Shown in pieces: positions 6,639-9,407 of a stretch of DNA of 9,407 bases (within the stretch, counting starts at the first letter, position 1; each line of letters opens with the position of its first letter). The position numbers were made by a program, and so were the translations under genes. The stretch is from a bacterium (GTDB lineage: Bacteria > JALSQH01): contig JALSQH010000027.1 in the NCBI GenBank assembly GCA_026985515.1, forward strand, positions 1 through 9,407. Direction: 5' to 3'. The notes below the pieces were generated by a model. That model was given only the letters and a program-made list of their open reading frames with translations, was not told the origin of the DNA and ran no database searches.

Positions 6639-7264
6639 ACACTGCACTCAAATTGCGGATAGATAATTTCAAGATGCTGTGTCTTTCTGAGCCTGTTAAT
6701 GAAATCTTTCAACCTCTTTCTCTTCTTTTCAAGTACAAGGAAATTTTTTATTTTTTCCTGCACCTCTTCAAATGGTGCATTGAATCTGTTTCTGTTCCTC
6801 TCATAATACTCCCTTACTTCTCTTTCACCAACATCAACAACCCTGAAAATGAAGTCGTCGTAGTATTTCCTTATTCTGAAAATCTGATACACAATTTCAG
6901 CAGCTGAAGTTATGGAAATTCCATACATTCCCAGATATGGAACCGCACCCACGCTTCTTAATTTTTCCCTGGCAGTCTGAATGACTTCATTTTTATTGGG
7001 AAGTTTGTACTGTATTACATCAAGTTCCCCCCTGACAAGAAAGAAATTGACCAGATTTTCCTTTTGCTCCTGCATCGATTTTTCCACAACTTCGGGGAGA
7101 GGATTAACTCCATTTATTACAAGCTGAACAACTGTAAGCTTTTGAATATCCCAGAGAGTTACGCCTCTTCCATTCACTCTCATAATCACACAGTTCTGGT
7201 AGCTGTTTGTCACAGGATTATAGGAAAGTGCACCAATGATAAACCAGAGAAAAATAATCCTCAT
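6629..7264 (-). CDS. SurA N-terminal-domain-like periplasmic chaperone, no PPIase domain
   Basis: A 211-residue, probably exported protein resembling the chaperone domain of SurA-type outer-membrane-protein folding factors. Residues 1-14 are a short hydrophobic signal-like segment (MRIIFLWFIIGALS). Residues 28-45 (MRVNGRGVTLWDIQKLTV) match the V-N-x-x-x-V/I-T-x-x-D-I start typical of SurA N domains. Helices follow, with a deeV-like KNEVIQTAREKLRSVG (91-106), a GIS-type turn (115-117), and the closing REVREYYERNRNRF (148-161) that normally precedes the parvulin PPIase domain. Here no parvulin domain follows: only a ~50-residue basic helix (PFEEVQEKIKNFL...) to the stop. Stand-alone SurA-N-like proteins exist beside other envelope genes, so this may be complete rather than truncated. 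It overlaps the GGDEF gene by 4 bp (ATGA, 7261-7264). Its last two Arg codons and stop form the purE Shine-Dalgarno. Confidence 0.75.
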   Translation of the reverse strand: MRIIFLWFIIGALSYNPVTNSYQNCVIMRVNGRGVTLWDIQKLTVVQLVINGVNPLPEVVEKSMQEQKENLVNFFLVRGELDVIQYKLPNKNEVIQTAREKLRSVGAVPYLGMYGISITSAAEIVYQIFRIRKYYDDFIFRVVDVGEREVREYYERNRNRFNAPFEEVQEKIKNFLVLEKKRKRLKDFINRLRKTQHLEIIYPQFECSVRR

Positions 7265-9333
7265 TTTAACTTACTGAAACAGGTTACTCTGTTTCTTCCC
7301 TTTTCCTTTGATACATAAAGTGCTTTGTCTGCATATTCTACCAGTTTCTCCGCCTGCAAACCACTGGATGTTGAAGCAACTCCAAAGCTCATGGTAACCG
7401 AGAGATACTCTCCCGGTGCGTATTCAATCTTCTCCCTTGCCATTCTCTTTCTTATTCTTTCTGCAACCCTGCAGGCTTCCCTCTCCTTCTCAAATTTCAT
7501 AACAATCACAAACTCTTCACCACCATACCTCGCAACAAAGTCAATTTCTCTCACCTCATCTCTGATTACTGTTGCCACCTCCCTTAAAACTGTGTCGCCC
7601 GTTTTGTGCCCATAGGTATCGTTTATCTTCTTGAAATGATCGATATCACACATGATGATACTGAGGTGATACTGATGCCTTTCAATTTCACGGTAAATAT
7701 TTTCAAGATAATTCTCAAGATACCTCCTGTTGTAAAGCCCTGTCAAACCATCCTTAATGGCAAGCATCTCCATCTCTCTGTAAAGCTGGGCATTTCTTAT
7801 AGTGAGTGCAAGCTGATGACCTATTATTTCGAGGTTTCTCCTCTCATACAGGGAGAATGCCTCAGGATCTCTGGAGTAGAGCAGTATAACTCCCAGTATC
7901 TCGTCTCTGGAAAAAAGAGGTATGCAGAGAATGGAAGAGTAATCCCTCTCCGGGAAGAGTCCCCTTTCAACTATGGGAACCCTGTTTTTCCTTCCATCAA
8001 TCTTACAAACCTTTTTCTCATGAAAAACATGTTTAAGTAGCGAATTTTCAATGCTGAAACTCTTCCCTCTCACTCTCTCCTCATAATCTCCCCTCGCTGC
8101 CACGATCTTCAGAGTATTCCTTGAAGTTGTCACCCCTATAATTCCAAAATCGTAGAGTGAAAGATTGGGTAAAATTGAAAGAAGGAGATTACCCAGAGCC
8201 TCAAGATCAAGGGTGGAACTGAGCTGTTTATTCAACTCGTAAAATGCCCTCGATCTCTGCAACTCAATTGTTAACTGTTTTCTCATTTCCCCATTTTCAA
8301 GGATAAAGGTTATCTGATGAGCAATAATTTCAAGAAGTTTCACATGCTCTTCATGAAAAGCCTGCTCAATTTTACTGTCAACAATGAGTACCCCCAGCGG
8401 CTCCTCTCCATGTAGCACCTTTATTCCCAAAAAACTCTTTATCTCTTCGTTTCTCGTGTAGTAATCTATCCCTTTCAAGCCCGAAAACAGTTCAGATAGA
8501 TGGAGATATGAAGGAGAATTAAAAACCTGTCCTATTAAACCTTCACCGGGTGAATAGCTCTTCTTTCTATTCACTTCTCCATCAGAAATATAGAGCCACG
8601 GAAGAAGCTTTTTCTTTCTCTGAGAATAGACAAAGAAAATTACTGAATAGGGTTTAAGAGAATTCTTCAGTAATCTCAATGTATGGTATATTTCCTCCTG
8701 CTGTCTCCTCTCTTCCCTCAAAGTTTGCTGTTTCAAACTCTCCTTTGAAAGGAGATCAATGGGATTATCCACCCCTGAAAGAGTTGCTCCACCAAGCCGC
8801 TGTGCCTCCCTTTCAAGTCTCTCATAGGCACTCTCAATTTCCAGTCTCCTTGCTCTCTCCCTGAAAAAGATCAGGTTGGCAACAACCACAATAGCAAGAA
8901 GTATAAAATTAAAAAACAAAACCTCCGTACCCTGGTAAAGGTGAAAAAGGAGATAGTAAGAATCGAGCAAAAGAAGGGAAAAAAGGGTAAAAAGCATTAA
9001 CCTCACCCCGGTGAGAAGAATCCCTCCCGTCATAAAAAGGAAAAAGTAAAGATACCGAATGTCCCACCTGAACTGGATAAAAACGGTCTCAAAAGATAAA
9101 ACTGTGAGTAGCATCAAAAAAAGAAGAGGAAGAACTATCTTGAAAAACTTCTCTTTCTTTTCGGCAGTCAGGTAAATATACCAGCTGAAAATTCCCGTTA
9201 CGACCAGGAAGTGGATCAGATTGCTCCATGACCCAATTTCTTCCCCCGGGAATACACCCGAGTAGAGGAAAATTATCGGAATAAAGAGGGGAAGAAACAG
9301 GAGAAGTTCTCTATCGCTTTTTATCTTCATCAT
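7261..9333 (-). CDS. Membrane-bound GAF-GAF-GGDEF diguanylate cyclase
   Basis: A 690-residue inner-membrane signalling enzyme expected to condense two GTP into cyclic di-GMP. Residues ~8-157 are strongly hydrophobic, giving about five or six membrane segments. A charged, probably coiled-coil linker (158-220) follows. Two GAF-like sensor domains lie at roughly 205-350 (with EGLIGQVF, LGVLIVDS and HQITFILENGEM) and 370-515 (with SSILCIPLFSRDEILGVILL). The GGDEF domain (525-685) is intact: DGLTGLYNRRYLE (528-540), DIDHFKKINDTYGHKTGD (563-580), the catalytic GGEEF (604-608) and the closing ADKALYVSKEKGRN. An RxxD inhibitory site (R595-D598) sits five residues before GGEEF, suggesting product feedback inhibition. 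The ligand of the GAF domains cannot be read. The ATG overlaps the upstream FtsB/DivIC-like gene by 23 bp and lacks a clear Shine-Dalgarno, so coupling is likely; a second ATG follows immediately. No EAL or HD-GYP phosphodiesterase domain is present. Confidence 0.95.
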   Translation of the reverse strand: MMKIKSDRELLLFLPLFIPIIFLYSGVFPGEEIGSWSNLIHFLVVTGIFSWYIYLTAEKKEKFFKIVLPLLFLMLLTVLSFETVFIQFRWDIRYLYFFLFMTGGILLTGVRLMLFTLFSLLLLDSYYLLFHLYQGTEVLFFNFILLAIVVVANLIFFRERARRLEIESAYERLEREAQRLGGATLSGVDNPIDLLSKESLKQQTLREERRQQEEIYHTLRLLKNSLKPYSVIFFVYSQRKKKLLPWLYISDGEVNRKKSYSPGEGLIGQVFNSPSYLHLSELFSGLKGIDYYTRNEEIKSFLGIKVLHGEEPLGVLIVDSKIEQAFHEEHVKLLEIIAHQITFILENGEMRKQLTIELQRSRAFYELNKQLSSTLDLEALGNLLLSILPNLSLYDFGIIGVTTSRNTLKIVAARGDYEERVRGKSFSIENSLLKHVFHEKKVCKIDGRKNRVPIVERGLFPERDYSSILCIPLFSRDEILGVILLYSRDPEAFSLYERRNLEIIGHQLALTIRNAQLYREMEMLAIKDGLTGLYNRRYLENYLENIYREIERHQYHLSIIMCDIDHFKKINDTYGHKTGDTVLREVATVIRDEVREIDFVARYGGEEFVIVMKFEKEREACRVAERIRKRMAREKIEYAPGEYLSVTMSFGVASTSSGLQAEKLVEYADKALYVSKEKGRNRVTCFSKLK

Positions 9334-9406
9334 TCAGAAAATGGATGTAGATTTCCCCATCTCTGACATAATTTAACTTCTTTCTGATAATTTTTTCCCT
9401 CTCTCT
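9311..9406 (-). CDS. Septum formation initiator-like protein (FtsB/DivIC family), C-terminal fragment
   Basis: Only the last 31 residues and the stop (TAG at 9311-9313) are inside the window. The frame reads RERE-KIIRKKLNYVRDGEI-YIHFLNDEDKKR-stop. This matches the end of FtsB/DivIC proteins: the coiled coil is followed by a segment like E-x-I-A-R-E-x-L-x-x-V-x-x-G-E-x-x-I/Y-x-F. FtsB/DivIC is a small, single-pass inner-membrane protein with a periplasmic coiled coil that bridges division proteins at the septum. The call rests on a short fragment, so family membership is likely but not certain. Its 3' end overlaps the diguanylate cyclase gene by 23 bp, placing a division gene at the head of the visible operon. 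Confidence 0.65.
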   Translation of the reverse strand, partial: REREKIIRKKLNYVRDGEIYIHFLNDEDKKR

Positions 9407-9407
9407 T

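Noticed and set aside
6530-6907. 125-codon plus-strand open frame spanning the purE / SurA-like junction
   Set aside because: Runs antisense through two genes whose protein motifs are clear; no Shine-Dalgarno or recognisable product.
7606-8040. 144-codon plus-strand open frame inside the GGDEF gene
   Set aside because: Overlaps the conserved GAF and GGDEF coding region on the minus strand and shows no domain of its own.
1-9407. Defence island, phage, transposon or integrated element
   Set aside because: No integrase, transposase, nuclease, toxin/antitoxin or inverted-repeat signs; base and codon use look uniform across both operons.

Overview
The window is almost entirely coding and holds two convergent gene blocks that both run off its edges. 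The likely host is a Gram-negative, diderm bacterium: there is an outer-membrane-type lipoprotein, large secreted TPR proteins and a SurA-like periplasmic chaperone. Arg codons are mostly AGA/AGG, proteins are Lys/Glu-rich, and GC looks to be in the low 40s percent (by eye). This would fit a thermophilic or anaerobic member of the former Deltaproteobacteria (Desulfobacterota/Myxococcota) or a neighbouring phylum. The lineage is an inference, not something the sequence proves.

Left block, plus strand (1-5547): three genes joined by 4-bp ATGA overlaps. They are the 3' end of a coiled-coil-rich protein of unknown function, a 1126-residue exported TPR protein with a signal peptide, and a 541-residue TPR lipoprotein with a Tyr/Pro/Thr hexapeptide-repeat tail. 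A large periplasmic TPR protein followed by a TPR lipoprotein recalls the AgmU/GltD and AglT/GltE pair of the Myxococcus Glt/Agl envelope machinery. The block is best read as part of an envelope-spanning complex whose remaining parts lie outside the window.

Right block, minus strand (9407 down to 5534): the C-terminus of a DivIC/FtsB-like septum protein, a membrane-bound GAF-GAF-GGDEF diguanylate cyclase, a short SurA-N-like periplasmic chaperone without a PPIase domain, purE (purine synthesis) and tsaC (the t6A tRNA modification precursor). Junctions are a 23-bp overlap, a 4-bp overlap, a 1-bp gap and a 4-bp overlap, so this looks like one translationally coupled operon. It mixes cell division, second-messenger signalling, envelope biogenesis and housekeeping metabolism.

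The two blocks meet tail to tail with a 14-bp overlap of coding sequence (5534-5547), leaving no intergenic terminator. The only base outside a gene is position 6628. I saw no RNA genes, mobile elements, CRISPR arrays, promoters or clear terminators. The least ordinary parts are the TPR/lipoprotein pair with its hexapeptide-repeat tail and the cyclase embedded next to a division gene.
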